From: CAVYPR01 sp963770505
Lineage (GTDB): Bacteria > Actinomycetota > Acidimicrobiia > Acidimicrobiales > RAAP-2
DNA: 64,000 nucleotides
NCBI GenBank assembly: GCA_963770505.1
Contig: CAVYPR010000006.1
Span: 62,001-126,000, forward strand
Direction of reading: 5' to 3'
Positions 1 to 10,400 of this stretch are shown piece by piece. Position 1 is the stretch's first letter. Every line of letters begins with the position of its first letter. The position numbers and the translations under genes are program-made. The notes under the pieces were generated by a model. That model was not told where the DNA came from. It did not search any database and worked only from the letters and a program-made list of their open reading frames with translations.

Positions 1-2418
1 TCCTGTCGTGGCGGCGAACTTGAGCAGGTCGGCGTAGTCCTGCGCGTCTGTGGCTGTCAGTCCGCTCGTCGGCACGGCGGCGTAGACCACCAAGGTGCCG
101 GGGTAGGCGGCGGCCCCGGCGGTGGTCTGGAATGTGCTGTACGGGATCGGCCAGGTCCCTGTTGTCGGATCGGGCTTGAGCAGCGAGGTGGCTGCCTTGA
201 GCGATGTTGTCGACGGCGCGACGTAGGTCCCTGTCGTCGTCTCCAGCGCCGCCGTCTGCAGCAGGTACCGCTGGGCGTCGGCGAGCGGGGTGATGCCGAT
301 GAGGAAGCGGAACCCGGGCGACTGCCGCTTGGCCGCAGTCAGCTTCTCGCCGGCCGGGGAGCCCTGGATCGGCTGTGTGCAGGTGGTCGTCGAATTGGGC
401 TGGTTGAACTGGACTGCCTGGCTGATGTCCTCGAGGTTGGCGAGCGGCGCCGCCACCAGCGGCTGGTACGGCACCGGCTCGGAGTACAGGCAGTTGTTCA
501 GCTGTCCGCCGTCGGCGTCGTAGTATGTCGTCGGCTCGAACGTCGACAGCAGTGGCCACTGGTCGACCGGGAGCGTGATGCCCTGGTAGGCCGGGTTGAC
601 CACCATGCCCCACTTGTCGGGCGTGCCGTTGAGCCAGGCGCGCGCTGTCGGGTCGTCGTTGATGTACGTCGTGAGCGCCTCCATCACGTCCGAGTCGCTC
701 GACATCGCCACCAGCTCGGCGGCCGCCTCAGAGAGCGTGCCGCTGATCTTGATCTCGGGGATCCCCGGGTTGAGGGCGATGAACTGGGGGTCCTGGGTGA
801 TGTTGAGCGGGTTGTGGGCCAGTGCGGGATCCTCCTGTTGGACGAACGAGTCACCCGGATACGACTCGGTCAGCAGCTTGGCCAGCAGCAGCGGTGTGAG
901 CTTGAGGGAGGTGTAAGGGAGACCGTTCGAACCGTCGATGGCATAGGAGATGGCGAACCCCGTGGCCGCCACGGGCGCGTTGACGACGGGTTTGCCGTAA
1001 CCGCCCGGTTGGCCGTAGCTGGTGAAGGCGGCGTCGACGTTGCCCGTGGCCAGGAGGTTTCGGGCTTCGGGCTCACCGGTCTGGACGTGGACGAAGGAGA
1101 AGCGATCGCTGGCGCTGGTGCAGAAGTGCGGCTCCCACTGCGTCGTGGCCTGGATCATGAGCTCGGAGCCGAACACCTGGACGACGTTGTTGCCGGCGGA
1201 CTGCGTGACGGAGCATAAGTCAGGCGAGGGCGCGAAGGAGAGGGGCACCGTGATCCGGTTGCGCCAATTCGACGGGCTCCACCAGAGAGCCCCGGTGACC
1301 GAGACGTCCCGGACTGTGCCCGGTATTTGGTTTGGTGTCAGACCCGCTCCCGGTGTGTACATGCCTGTCGTCTCGCACTGGGAGACCTGGGTGGCGGTGG
1401 GGGCAGATGGGGCCGCCGTTGGGGAGGGGTTGCAGCTGATCCCCATGATGGGCACGGCGACGAGTGCGCAGGGCACTGTCGTCGAGCATCCCAGCGTCTG
1501 GTTCTGGGCGGACGTCCAGACGTCGAAGTCCGCCCTCCCTGTCCCCCCGGTGCCGGTCACGCCGAACGTCTCGTTGCTCGGGAGCGCCGAGCCCGCCACG
1601 TTGTTCGCCTCCGGCGGCTCCCCGGCACAGCCAAGCGGTCCACCGTCGTAGACCTGGCTGTCGGCGGCGTCCCAGGGGACCCAGTACTGGACGGGAGCAT
1701 TTCCCTCCAGGGCGCACGAGGTTCGTATTGATGTGACGAGCTGCCAAAGTGTCGAGTCTGTCGCCGGCGGCGTGTTAGCCGGGTTCTTTGCGATTGTCTG
1801 GATCGCGCCGTAGGTCTTGCCGCCGGAAGTGACCCAATCGTTCTTCTTGTACGTGGTTGTGGCCGACCACGGCCCCCGTGTCGGGCCGCTCGGCAGCAGC
1901 AGTGGCGACGGCTCCCCGACCTCCGCTGCTCCCGGGTTGGCCGCGTACTCGTCCAACCGGTACGGCGGATAGGCGTCGCCCCGGCTGGACTGGTAGCGCT
2001 CTGTCGAGGCCTGCGTCCAGCACGTCTCGGGGGTGAGGCGCTGTGTGGGCGTGGCGGTTGTCGAGTCGATGCCTCGGCACTCGAGGAGGACGAACGGGTA
2101 CTCCTCGTACTCCGCCTGCGAGGAGTTCTGGTCGGAGACGATGGCGCCCGTCGGGTGCGCGCCGGACCATGACACGGCGATCTCTTGGCGCCCCTGGAGC
2201 CCGGTCGTCTGGCTTACGTGCAGCGTGACTGTCTTGGAGTCGACTACCACGTTCTGCCCGCCCTGGACCTGGTCGCGGGTGACGGTCTTGGTCACCGTCA
2301 CGCTCCCCGCTGTGCTCTTGGTCGACGGAGCCGCGCCGGCACCGGCGCCCAAGAGCACCGTGCCCATGACCATGCAGATCACCGAGGCCGCGGACAGCAG
2401 GCCGGCCCGCCGGCTCAC
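1..2418 (-). CDS. Secreted PstS-like substrate-binding protein with CBM5/12-like insert (3' end outside window)
   Basis: The frame is open from a GTG at 2418 to the window edge (806 codons visible, no stop), so the C-terminus is missing. The GTG overlaps the stop of the upstream pstS gene (GTGA), implying translational coupling. Residues 1-30 form a signal peptide (basic start, hydrophobic core, Ala-rich end). Around residues 184-225 there is a compact module with the W...Y..N/D.V..GG.TY...........W spacing typical of CBM5/12 chitin-binding modules. The region beyond about residue 390 has the look of a PstS/PBP-type domain (for example FCTSASDRFSF, followed by EARNLLATGNVDAAF). It is probably an extracytoplasmic binding protein working beside the Pst transporter; its ligand is unknown. 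Threonine is often encoded by ACA, unlike in the cytoplasmic genes. The periplasmic-binding fold is inferred from pattern only. Confidence 0.75.
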   Translation of the reverse strand, partial: MSRRAGLLSAASVICMVMGTVLLGAGAGAAPSTKSTAGSVTVTKTVTRDQVQGGQNVVVDSKTVTLHVSQTTGLQGRQEIAVSWSGAHPTGAIVSDQNSSQAEYEEYPFVLLECRGIDSTTATPTQRLTPETCWTQASTERYQSSRGDAYPPYRLDEYAANPGAAEVGEPSPLLLPSGPTRGPWSATTTYKKNDWVTSGGKTYGAIQTIAKNPANTPPATDSTLWQLVTSIRTSCALEGNAPVQYWVPWDAADSQVYDGGPLGCAGEPPEANNVAGSALPSNETFGVTGTGGTGRADFDVWTSAQNQTLGCSTTVPCALVAVPIMGISCNPSPTAAPSAPTATQVSQCETTGMYTPGAGLTPNQIPGTVRDVSVTGALWWSPSNWRNRITVPLSFAPSPDLCSVTQSAGNNVVQVFGSELMIQATTQWEPHFCTSASDRFSFVHVQTGEPEARNLLATGNVDAAFTSYGQPGGYGKPVVNAPVAATGFAISYAIDGSNGLPYTSLKLTPLLLAKLLTESYPGDSFVQQEDPALAHNPLNITQDPQFIALNPGIPEIKISGTLSEAAAELVAMSSDSDVMEALTTYINDDPTARAWLNGTPDKWGMVVNPAYQGITLPVDQWPLLSTFEPTTYYDADGGQLNNCLYSEPVPYQPLVAAPLANLEDISQAVQFNQPNSTTTCTQPIQGSPAGEKLTAAKRQSPGFRFLIGITPLADAQRYLLQTAALETTTGTYVAPSTTSLKAATSLLKPDPTTGTWPIPYSTFQTTAGAAAYPGTLVVYAAVPTSGLTATDAQDYADLLKFAATTG

Positions 2419-4130
2419 TGCGCCGCCTCCCGTCGCCGCCGGACGCGGCGGTACCCGAGTCCGACCGGGATCAAGAACACGACGAGCAAGAGTCCGACGA
2501 CGAGGGGCCCGGTCGCCCCCATGAATGTCAGCGCACCCTTCGCCGGGAGGACCGCCGACTCTTGCTGCAACTGCTCGGTGTCGCTCGCACCGCTGGCTCC
2601 AGCGCCGGGCGAAGCACCCCCAGCCGCCGTGCCCCCGGACGCGGCGGTACCCCCGGAGGTCGTCGCAGCATTCTGGGACGACGCCGAGCCGCCACTCGCC
2701 GACGAGGTCCCGCCGCCTGCTGCAGCCGACGACGAGCTCGAGCCCGAGCTCCCGCCGGCCGCGTTGGCGCCCCCGGACGCCGAGCTCCCAGGGTAGGACC
2801 CAGAGACTGTCGGCGTCGCACCGATCCCGTTGGGCGTGACTCCCGCTGCGCACGGTCCGGATCCCTGTGCGTCGCAGGACGGCGGCAACGGCGCGATGGT
2901 CGTCAAATAATTGACTGTCGGGTTACCGGGAACGAAGGTGGGTTCGTCGCAGTTGTTGATTGTGATCTTTGTGAGGCTGATTGAGGGATCCGCCTGCTGG
3001 AGCTTGCGGATCTGGCCGAAGGCCGCTGTCACCAGGTTCACCGGAAGCGGTGAGTAGCCGAGCGGGCCGATCTCCTTTTGGCCCTGGCAGATGCCGTAGT
3101 AGGCGAAATCGGCGATCGCCTGGCGCTTCCCCGCTGTGATCTTTGTCTCGGGCTTGGGGTAGGCACCGGTCGGCTCGATCATGTAGACGTAGGACGAGAG
3201 CGGGTACGTCCGGGGATCGGTGTCGGTGTAGACGTTGTCCAGTGTCTGCAGGAGGTAGCGCGACGAGCTGGGGTTCATTGTGATCTGCGCCTTCTCGAGG
3301 GCGACGGCCACGTTGTACTGCGTCGGCAGGGTGTAGTACCCGCCGTCGTTCAGCACCTTGGCGACCGGGTAGTTCACACTCAGGGCGAACGAGTACTCCA
3401 CGTAACCGATCGAGCCGTTCGCCTCGCTCGAAGAAACGTAGTTCATCGCCGCGTTCGAGCCGTCCTGGGCGATCTGGCTCCCTTGGCGGGGGAAGTACTC
3501 GGTGGCTCCCGGTGTCCCCGAGAACGGCTGCCAGATGTTCGGGAACTCCTTGGCGAAGTAGTTGGTGAGCTGCTCGGTCGAACCCGAACCTTCCGACTGG
3601 ACGACCGGGACGATCGGCAGTGTGGGCAGGGCGTGGCCGTTGTTGTCGGCCGTGATCTCAGGGTTCGACCAGTTCGTGATCTGGTTCGTGAAGATCTTGG
3701 CGAGCGTCTCACCCGATAGGCGGAGGTTCTCGACCTGGGTCCCGTCGATGCGGATCTGATAGGGGAAGGCGGTGCCCCCCGCGGCGATCGGGAGGTACGC
3801 ATACTGCCGGCCCTGTGAGGTGTCTGTCACCCCCGTGACCGGATCACGCCCCTGGTAGCCGTCGGCCGTCACGGAAAAGTCCGAGACTTTGTTGGCGAAG
3901 TCCTGCCGGCCCTGGGCGTCTCCATCGGGGTTGTACACGACCTGCACCCCTTGTGAGTAGACGTCGGACACCCACTGGTTCACCGCGTTCTCCGCCCAAC
4001 TCGAACCCGACCCCTCGATCTCGGCAGGGGTCACCGCGCCGGCGGAACCGGCACCGATGAGGACGGCGAGCAGCAGGACCGCACAGGTGGCGGCGAACTC
4101 GAGGAACCGGGTGGGAGCTCTGTTGTTCAT
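2415..4130 (-). CDS. pstS: Phosphate-binding protein PstS, membrane-anchored
   Basis: 571 residues. A signal peptide (residues 1-32, ending near SAGAVTP) is followed by a PstS-type binding domain. Family-typical pieces are IEGSGSSWAENAVNQW near the start, LRLSGETLAKIFTNQITNW around residue 138, and the phosphate-loop-like VQSEGSGSTEQLTNYF. It captures phosphate outside the membrane and passes it to PstC/PstA. After about residue 430 comes a long Gly/Ser/Ala-rich linker, then a transmembrane helix (about residues 535-560) and an RRVRRRR tail. It is therefore tethered to the membrane by its C-terminus rather than by a lipobox, and no lipobox Cys is visible. The start overlaps the pstA stop by 4 bp (ATGA), and the stop overlaps the next gene's GTG. 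The gene order B-C-A-S differs from the common S-C-A-B. Confidence 0.93.
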   Translation of the reverse strand: MNNRAPTRFLEFAATCAVLLLAVLIGAGSAGAVTPAEIEGSGSSWAENAVNQWVSDVYSQGVQVVYNPDGDAQGRQDFANKVSDFSVTADGYQGRDPVTGVTDTSQGRQYAYLPIAAGGTAFPYQIRIDGTQVENLRLSGETLAKIFTNQITNWSNPEITADNNGHALPTLPIVPVVQSEGSGSTEQLTNYFAKEFPNIWQPFSGTPGATEYFPRQGSQIAQDGSNAAMNYVSSSEANGSIGYVEYSFALSVNYPVAKVLNDGGYYTLPTQYNVAVALEKAQITMNPSSSRYLLQTLDNVYTDTDPRTYPLSSYVYMIEPTGAYPKPETKITAGKRQAIADFAYYGICQGQKEIGPLGYSPLPVNLVTAAFGQIRKLQQADPSISLTKITINNCDEPTFVPGNPTVNYLTTIAPLPPSCDAQGSGPCAAGVTPNGIGATPTVSGSYPGSSASGGANAAGGSSGSSSSSAAAGGGTSSASGGSASSQNAATTSGGTAASGGTAAGGASPGAGASGASDTEQLQQESAVLPAKGALTFMGATGPLVVGLLLVVFLIPVGLGYRRVRRRREAAQ

Positions 4131-5278
4131 CGCTGCTTCGACCTGTCCCTGAGGAGGAGCCGGGTGCCGATGAAGAGCACGAGCACCAGCGTGAGCAGGA
4201 CGCTGGCCGCGCCGAAGGCCCTGGTGAGAGCGGCGGGCTCGTGGGAGGTGTACGCCGTGTAGATGAACAGCGGGAGCGAATTCATCGGCTGACCGGTCGG
4301 GTTGTACGTCAGGAAGGTTGAGGCGCCCGAGGTGATCAGCACGATGGCCGTTTCCCCGATCCCCCGGGCAATGGCCAGGATGGTGGCGGTGGCGAGCCCC
4401 GCGCTGGCGCTCGGCAGCACGACCTTCCAGACCGTCCTCCAGTGGTTCGCCCCCAATGCGCTGCTGGCCTCGCGCAGCCCGCCCGGGACCACCCTGAGGG
4501 CCACCTCACCCGCCCGGGCGATGATCGGCACCATCGTGACGGACATGGCGATCGACGCCGCCAGTCCGGACTTGGGCATGCCCACGCCGACGATCAGCAC
4601 GGCGTACACGAAGAGGCCGGCCAGGATCTCGGGCAGCGCCGTCATGGCCTCGACCACGGTGCGGACCGTCTGCGAGAAGCGGCCACCCACCTCGGTCATG
4701 AAAACCGCCGTGCCGATCCCGAGCGGGACCGAGATGACCACGGCAATGGAGATTTCGACGATCGTGCCGACGATGGCGTGGAAGATTCCCCCGTCGTTCA
4801 GCGGGGCGGTCGGTGCGACGCCGGCCATGTCGTGGGTGAAGAACCCCGCGTGGATGATGGCCTTCCATCCCTGGGTGAACGTGTAGACGAGCACCGTGCC
4901 CAGCGCGAACAGGACGATCAGGGCTACCAGGTACAAGGTGGCCGACACCAGCCGGTCCACCACCATGATCCGAGGGTGCGCCGCCGCCACCAGGCCGCCG
5001 TAGACGAGCAGGAAGACGAGGTACCAGCAGACCCCGAAGCCGAAGATCCCGCTGAAGTCGAGCATATGGTTGTAGCCGACCTCGACGAGGGCGAACGCGG
5101 CGGCGATGGCCCCGGCCAGGGACATCCAGTCGTCGAAACTGAAGGCCGGGGTCCGCCGGACCCGACGCGGGGCACGCTCGGGGCCCGACGGTTCTCGGAC
5201 CTCGGTTTCCTGGGGCTCCCAGTCCAGCGGGAGGCCGGCCACGGCCCCTACGATCACGTCGCCCTCGAATGTGGTCAT
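4127..5278 (-). CDS. pstA: Phosphate ABC transporter permease PstA
   Basis: 383 residues, longer than most PstA proteins because of a roughly 60-residue cytoplasmic N-terminal extension (PSGPERAPRRVRRTPAF region) and an extra helix pair before the permease core. The core has six hydrophobic helices and a typical EAA-loop (LREASSALGANHWRTVWKVV, followed by LPSASAGL), which docks on PstB. It forms the membrane channel with PstC for high-affinity phosphate import. The ATG lies 2 bp after the pstC stop, and its own stop overlaps the pstS start. Assignment as PstA rather than PstC rests on operon order and on the IARGIGETAIVL segment, which is characteristic of PstA. Confidence 0.92.
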   Translation of the reverse strand: MTTFEGDVIVGAVAGLPLDWEPQETEVREPSGPERAPRRVRRTPAFSFDDWMSLAGAIAAAFALVEVGYNHMLDFSGIFGFGVCWYLVFLLVYGGLVAAAHPRIMVVDRLVSATLYLVALIVLFALGTVLVYTFTQGWKAIIHAGFFTHDMAGVAPTAPLNDGGIFHAIVGTIVEISIAVVISVPLGIGTAVFMTEVGGRFSQTVRTVVEAMTALPEILAGLFVYAVLIVGVGMPKSGLAASIAMSVTMVPIIARAGEVALRVVPGGLREASSALGANHWRTVWKVVLPSASAGLATATILAIARGIGETAIVLITSGASTFLTYNPTGQPMNSLPLFIYTAYTSHEPAALTRAFGAASVLLTLVLVLFIGTRLLLRDRSKQR

Positions 5279-5280
5279 CG

Positions 5281-6297
5281 TCAGATCTCCGTGCTCGTGC
5301 CGCTCCGGCTACGTCGAATGACGACCGCGGCGGCGCTGTTGACGACGAGCGTGATGAGGAACAGGACGAAGCCGGCGGCGAGAAGCGCCGAGAGTTGGGC
5401 CTTCGACGCATCTCCGAAGTTCCCGGCGATCAACGCCGAGGTCGTCTGCGTCCCGGCCTCGAGGATACGGGGCTTGATGATGTACTCCGGCGAGATGATG
5501 ACCAGGACGCACGCCGTCTCCCCCAGCGCCCGGCCGAGGGCCAGCATCGTCCCGCCGATGATCCCGCCCCTGGAGAAGGGGAGGACGACCGCCTTGATGA
5601 CGCTGAAGCGCGTACCTCCGAGGGCCATGGCCGCCTCACGCTCGCCGATCGGTGCGTGGTCGAACACGGCGCGCATCACGGCGCAGGCCAAAGGGATCGT
5701 CATCATGGACACGGCAAGACCCGCGATGAACACCGAGCTCGTGTACGCCGACTGCTGCCAGACGGGTGCGTTGGGATTCGTGTCGACGTGGAAGATGGGG
5801 ATCCATCCCAGGTACTGGCTCAACCAACGGGAGATCTCGATGGCGCGTGGCTGCAGCAGGAAGAAGCCCCACAGGCCGTAGATGATGCTCGGGACCGCGG
5901 CCATCAGGTCCACGGTGGAGACGAGCCACGACTTGATCCGCGCCGGGGCGTACTCGGTGATGAAGAGGGCGAGCCCCAAGGCCAGCGGGAAGCCCACGGC
6001 CATCGCCACCAGGGCGACCTCCACCGTCCCCACCAGCACGGCGGCGATCCCGATCTTGCCCAGCTGGGGCTCCCAGTTCGACTGGGTGAAGAAGCTGAGC
6101 CCGTAGTGGCGAAGGGTGGGGATCGCCTGGTAGCCCAGGAACACCCCGATGGAGCCGGTCACCACCAGCACGAAGAAGCCGATCGACCTGGCCGTACTGT
6201 GGAAGATCCGGTCGGTGGCGTCGCGACCGGGCACCAGGTCCCTGGGCACCATCTTCCCGGCGGAGGGAGGCGCGAGGCCCGTCTCGGAGATCGTCAT
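5281..6297 (-). CDS. pstC: Phosphate ABC transporter permease PstC
   Basis: 338 residues and about six transmembrane segments. The first membrane helix (FFVLVVTGSIGVFLGYQ) is followed by the large external loop normal for PstC. The permease core contains an EAA loop (EREAAMALGGTRFSVIKAVV, then LPFSRGGI) and the ALGRALGETACVL motif. It pairs with PstA in the phosphate channel. The ATG overlaps the pstB stop by 4 bp and the stop lies 2 bp before pstA, so the pst genes are tightly coupled. No unusual residues were noticed. Confidence 0.93.
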   Translation of the reverse strand: MTISETGLAPPSAGKMVPRDLVPGRDATDRIFHSTARSIGFFVLVVTGSIGVFLGYQAIPTLRHYGLSFFTQSNWEPQLGKIGIAAVLVGTVEVALVAMAVGFPLALGLALFITEYAPARIKSWLVSTVDLMAAVPSIIYGLWGFFLLQPRAIEISRWLSQYLGWIPIFHVDTNPNAPVWQQSAYTSSVFIAGLAVSMMTIPLACAVMRAVFDHAPIGEREAAMALGGTRFSVIKAVVLPFSRGGIIGGTMLALGRALGETACVLVIISPEYIIKPRILEAGTQTTSALIAGNFGDASKAQLSALLAAGFVLFLITLVVNSAAAVVIRRSRSGTSTEI

Positions 6298-7169
6298 CCG
6301 AACCGCCCGTGCACGTAGTCGGCCGTCCGGGGGTCCGACGGGTTGTCGAAGATGGTCTCGGTGGTGCCGGCTTCGACGATGCTGCCGGGGGTCCCCTGCT
6401 CGGCCAAGAAGAACGCCGCCTGCTGCGACACGCGCGCCGCCTGCTGCATGTTGTGGGTGACGATGACGATCGTGACCTCCGAGCAGAGGTCAGAGATGGT
6501 CTCCTCGATCCTTCGGGTGGACGTCGGGTCCAGAGCCGAGCACGGCTCGTCCATGAGCAGGATCTTCGGCTCGACGGCAAGAGCCCGGGCGATGCAGAGC
6601 CGTTGCTGCTGACCGCCCGAGAGCTGTCCACCCGGTCGGCCGAGCCGGTCTTTGACCTCTGACCAAAGCCCGGCCTTGGTCAGGCACGACTCGACAAGCT
6701 GGCTCCGTTGGGACCTGCTGATCTTGGTCTTGGTCAGCGTGAGGCCGGCGAGGACGTTCTCGGCCACCGACATCGCCGGGAACGGGTTCGGCTTCTGGAA
6801 GACCATTCCGATCTGTCGGCGCACGTCGGTGAGCCGGTTTCCGGCCGAGTAGATGTCCTCGCCGTTCAGGAGCACCTCCCCGGCGAGCTTGGCGCCCTTC
6901 ACGGATTCGTGCATCCGATTGAGGATCCGCAGGAAGGTCGACTTCCCGCACCCCGAAGGACCGATGAGCGCGGTGACCGTCGCCGGCGGGACCGAGAGGG
7001 AGACGTTCTCGAGCACCATCGTGTCCCCGAACCAGGCACAGACGTTGACGGCGTCGAGGTGAGAGTCGCTCACGTCGCCGTGTCCCATCTGGCTCGCTCG
7101 GGCAGAGTCGCCCGCTCGGTCTCCCGAGAGAAGCTGGTCGACGGGCTGTAGTCCGGTTGCCTCGGCCAA
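6294..7169 (-). CDS. pstB: Phosphate import ATP-binding protein PstB
   Basis: ABC ATPase that drives phosphate import. It has Walker A GPSGCGKST, Q-loop MVFQKPNPF, signature LSGGQQQRL and Walker B ILLMDEPCSALDP, with the switch His in IVTHNMQQA. The called start is TTG at 7169, which has a purine-rich GGGGGCAGG just upstream. It gives a 291-residue protein with about 33 extra N-terminal residues compared with typical PstB. An ATG at 7088 or GTG at 7073 would give the usual length but lacks a good ribosome-binding site. The gene follows the 93-residue hypothetical gene by 12 bp. The ATPase assignment is secure; the start is uncertain. Confidence 0.93.
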   Translation of the reverse strand: MAEATGLQPVDQLLSGDRAGDSARASQMGHGDVSDSHLDAVNVCAWFGDTMVLENVSLSVPPATVTALIGPSGCGKSTFLRILNRMHESVKGAKLAGEVLLNGEDIYSAGNRLTDVRRQIGMVFQKPNPFPAMSVAENVLAGLTLTKTKISRSQRSQLVESCLTKAGLWSEVKDRLGRPGGQLSGGQQQRLCIARALAVEPKILLMDEPCSALDPTSTRRIEETISDLCSEVTIVIVTHNMQQAARVSQQAAFFLAEQGTPGSIVEAGTTETIFDNPSDPRTADYVHGRFG

Positions 7170-7181
7170 GGTACCTGCCCC

Positions 7182-7463
7182 CTATGCCTCTGCGTTGCCG
7201 ACGACGGCGGCTGCGAGCTGGAGCGATGCGGCCAACCCGAAGAGGCCCACGCCATACGAGGCGTGCGCGTCGTCGGACGGCAGAGAACCGTTGTACTCGG
7301 CGCCTCCATGGGAGACCACGTCACCGTCGGAGCCCGCCGGCCAGAAGGCCTTGATGTCAGGGGTGGCGACGGTGCGCATGACCGCCTCGTTCACGTGCTG
7401 GTTTGTCCAGGATTCTTGGAACATTGCGGTCCCCAAACTCAACACTCCCCCGCCCGCGTCCAT
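7182..7463 (-). CDS. Small hypothetical protein between the IPT/TIG surface protein and pstB
   Basis: 93 codons starting with ATG 3 bp after the stop of the large surface-protein gene and ending 12 bp before the called pstB start, so it fits the operon spacing. Codons show the strong third-position GC bias of real genes here. I recognise no family. The product is mildly acidic, with a small-residue, Ala/Leu-rich C-terminal stretch (GLFGLAASLQLAAAVVG) that could be a short amphipathic or membrane-associated helix, and no signal peptide. It could be a small adaptor of the locus or a chance frame. Confidence 0.45.
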   Translation of the reverse strand: MDAGGGVLSLGTAMFQESWTNQHVNEAVMRTVATPDIKAFWPAGSDGDVVSHGGAEYNGSLPSDDAHASYGVGLFGLAASLQLAAAVVGNAEA

Positions 7464-7466
7464 TTG

Positions 7467-10400
7467 CTAACCCGTTCCCGCCGTCGGAACCGCCCCCACC
7501 ACATTGGTGACGTGGACTGTGACCCCTGGCAGCGAGCCGACGAAGGGTGCGTCCCCGAAGGCAAAGATGCCGCCGTCGGAGCCGATCAGCCAGTACCCGG
7601 CTGTGTCAGAGGTGTGCACGATGCCGATAACCGGGTGGGCCGGGGTGACGCCGACGCCAGGAAGTGTGCCCGGTGCGGGCTTCTTGGCGTTGCCGAAGGC
7701 GTAGACCGTCCCGTTCTGGGTGGTGATCCAGTAGCCCCCGCCTGTGGGCGTGCCGGCGATGGCTGAAACCGGCGACGAGCTGCCCTTGGCTGTGCCGAGG
7801 GTCTGGGCGGCCCCGAACCCGTAGACGGTGCCTGTGGCCGACACCAGCCAGTAGCCGTTGCCCGAGGGGGTAGACGCGATCCCGATGATGTTGTCGACCG
7901 AGATCCCCTTGCCGGGCAACGAACCCAAGAACGGCACTGTGCCGAAGGCGAAGACCCCGCCGTCCTTGCCCACCAGGAAGTAGCCCTTGTCTGCGTTGGC
8001 CGCCACGATGCCGGCGATGGGCAACGTTGGGGTGACGTGGAGTCCGGGCAGCGAGCCGAGGAACGGCGCTGTGCCGAAGGCGAAGACCCCGCCGTCGGAG
8101 CCGACCAGGAAATAGCCCTCGTCGGTGGAGGTGGGCACCATGCCCACGATGTTGTTGACCTTCACGCCCAGGCCGGGCAGGGACCCGAAGAACCCGCTCG
8201 ATTGGCCGGTCGGGAAGACGAAGACCCCGCCATCGCTCCCCACCAGGTCGTAGCCCGAGGAGGACACCGAGCTGACGGTGACGCTGAAGGGCCCGGCGGT
8301 GGCCGCAGGTGCGACCCCGTTGGATGCCTTCACCGAGTAGGTGAACGAGGTGGTCCCCGACGGCGGCGTCCCGGTGACCGCCCCGGTGCTCGAGTTGATC
8401 GAGAGCCAGGTCGGCTGTCCGGAGAGGGCGTAGGTCGGGGCGGGATTGCCCGACGCGGCGAACGTGTAGCTGTACAGCTTCCCCACGGCGGCCGTGGTCG
8501 GCGGTGCATCAGCCGTGAACACCGGGGCGGCCGTGAAGCTGAAGGTCGTCGCCGAGGTGCCCGTGCCCCCCACCGTGGTCACCGAGATCCTGACTGTCGT
8601 GTCCGCATGGGCCTTGGTCTTGGCCGTGATGTGTGTGGCGTTGGTGACCGAGAAGCTTCCAGCCGCTGTTGTCCCGAACTTGACCGAGGTGGCCCCTGTG
8701 AAGTGGGTGCCGGTGATCACCACTGTGGTGCCCCCCGAGGACGGGCCCGAGGTCGGCGTGAAGCTGGTGACGGTTGGGCCGACCACGAAGGTGTAGTCGG
8801 TCGTCGACGTGGCCGTGCCGCCCGGAGTGGTGACATTGATTAGGACTGTGCCGGCCGCATGGGCCTTGGTCTTGGCCGTGATGTGTGTGGCATTGGTGAC
8901 CGAGAAGCTTGCAGTCGCTGTTGTCCCGAACTTGACCGAGGTGGCCCCTGTGAAGTGGGTGCCGGTGATCACCACTGTGGTGCCCCCCGAGGACGGACCC
9001 GAGGTCGGCGTGAAGCTGGCAACGGTCGGGGCGGCCTCATAGGTGAAGTGCTCGCCGGACGTAGACGTCCCCCCGACGGTGGTGGCCTTCACTGTCACCG
9101 TGCCGGGGGCATGGGAGGGGGAGGTGACCTTGATCTGTGTGCTGCTGACGAAGGTCACCGAGCCGGCTCCGATTGTCGTCCCGCCGAATGTGACCGTGGT
9201 GGCCCCTGAGACGAAGCCCGTGCCGTTGAGGGTGACCGTGGTCCCCCCGCCGGTCGGCCCGGCTGCGGGTGTGACCTTGGTGATGGTCGGGGTGGCCACG
9301 TAGGTGAAGTGCTCGCCGGACGCAGACGTCCCCCCGGCCGTGGTGGCCTTCACTGTCACCGTGGCGGCGGCGTGGGGTGGGGAGGTGACCTTGATCTGTG
9401 TGCTGCTCACGAAGGTCACCGACCCGGCTCCGATTGTCGTCCCGCCGAATGTGACCGTGGTCGCCCCAGAGAGGTAGCCCGTGCCGGTGAGGGTCACCGT
9501 GGTGCCCCCGCCGGTCGGCCCGACAGCCGGTGTGACGTTGGTGATGGTCGGGGCGGCCACGTAGGTGAAGTGCTCACCGGACGCAGACGTCCCCCCGGCG
9601 GTGGTGGCCTTCACTGTCACCGTGGCGGCGGCGTGGGGCGGTGAGGTGACCTTGATCTGGATGCTGCTCACGAAGGTCACCGACCCGGTTCCGATTGTCG
9701 TCCCGCCGAATGTGACCGTGGTGGCCCCCGAGACGAAACCGCTGCCCGTGAGGGTCACCGTGGTGCCCCCGCCGGTCGGCCCGGCAGGCGGTGTGACCTT
9801 GGTGATGGTCGGGGCGCCGTAGACGAAGTGCTCACCGGACTCCGAGGTTCCTGCGGTGGTGGTGGCCTTCACTGTCACCGTGCCGGCGGCGTGGGGCGGT
9901 GAGGTGACCTTGATCTGTGTGCTGCTCACGAAGGTCACCGAGCCGGCCGGGATTGTGGTCCCGCCGAATGTGACCGAGGTGGCTCCCGAGACGAAGCCGC
10001 TACCGCTCAGGGTCACGGTGGTGCCACCGCCGGTCGGCCCCGCTCCGGGTGTGACCTTGGTGATGCTCGGGCCGGTGACGTAGGTGAAGTGCTCACCGGA
10101 CGCAGACGTCCCCCCGGCGGTGGTGGCCTGCACTGTCACGGCGCCAGCCGCATGGGGCGGGGAGGTGACCTTGATCTGTGTGGTGCTCACGAAGGTCACC
10201 GACCCGGCTCCGATCGTCGTCCCGCCGAATGTGACCGTGGTGGCCCCAGAGACGAAGCCCGTGCCGGTGAGGGTGACCGTGGTCCCCCCGCCGGTCGACC
10301 CCGCAGCCGGTGTGACGTTGGTGATCGTCGGGGCGGCCACGTAGGTGAAGTGCTCACCGGACGCAGACGTTCCCCCGGCGGTGGTGGCCTTCACTGTCAC

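Noticed and set aside
4442..5881. Plus-strand open frame across pstA and pstC
   Set aside because: Fully antisense to two permease genes; Arg/His/Asp-rich shadow.
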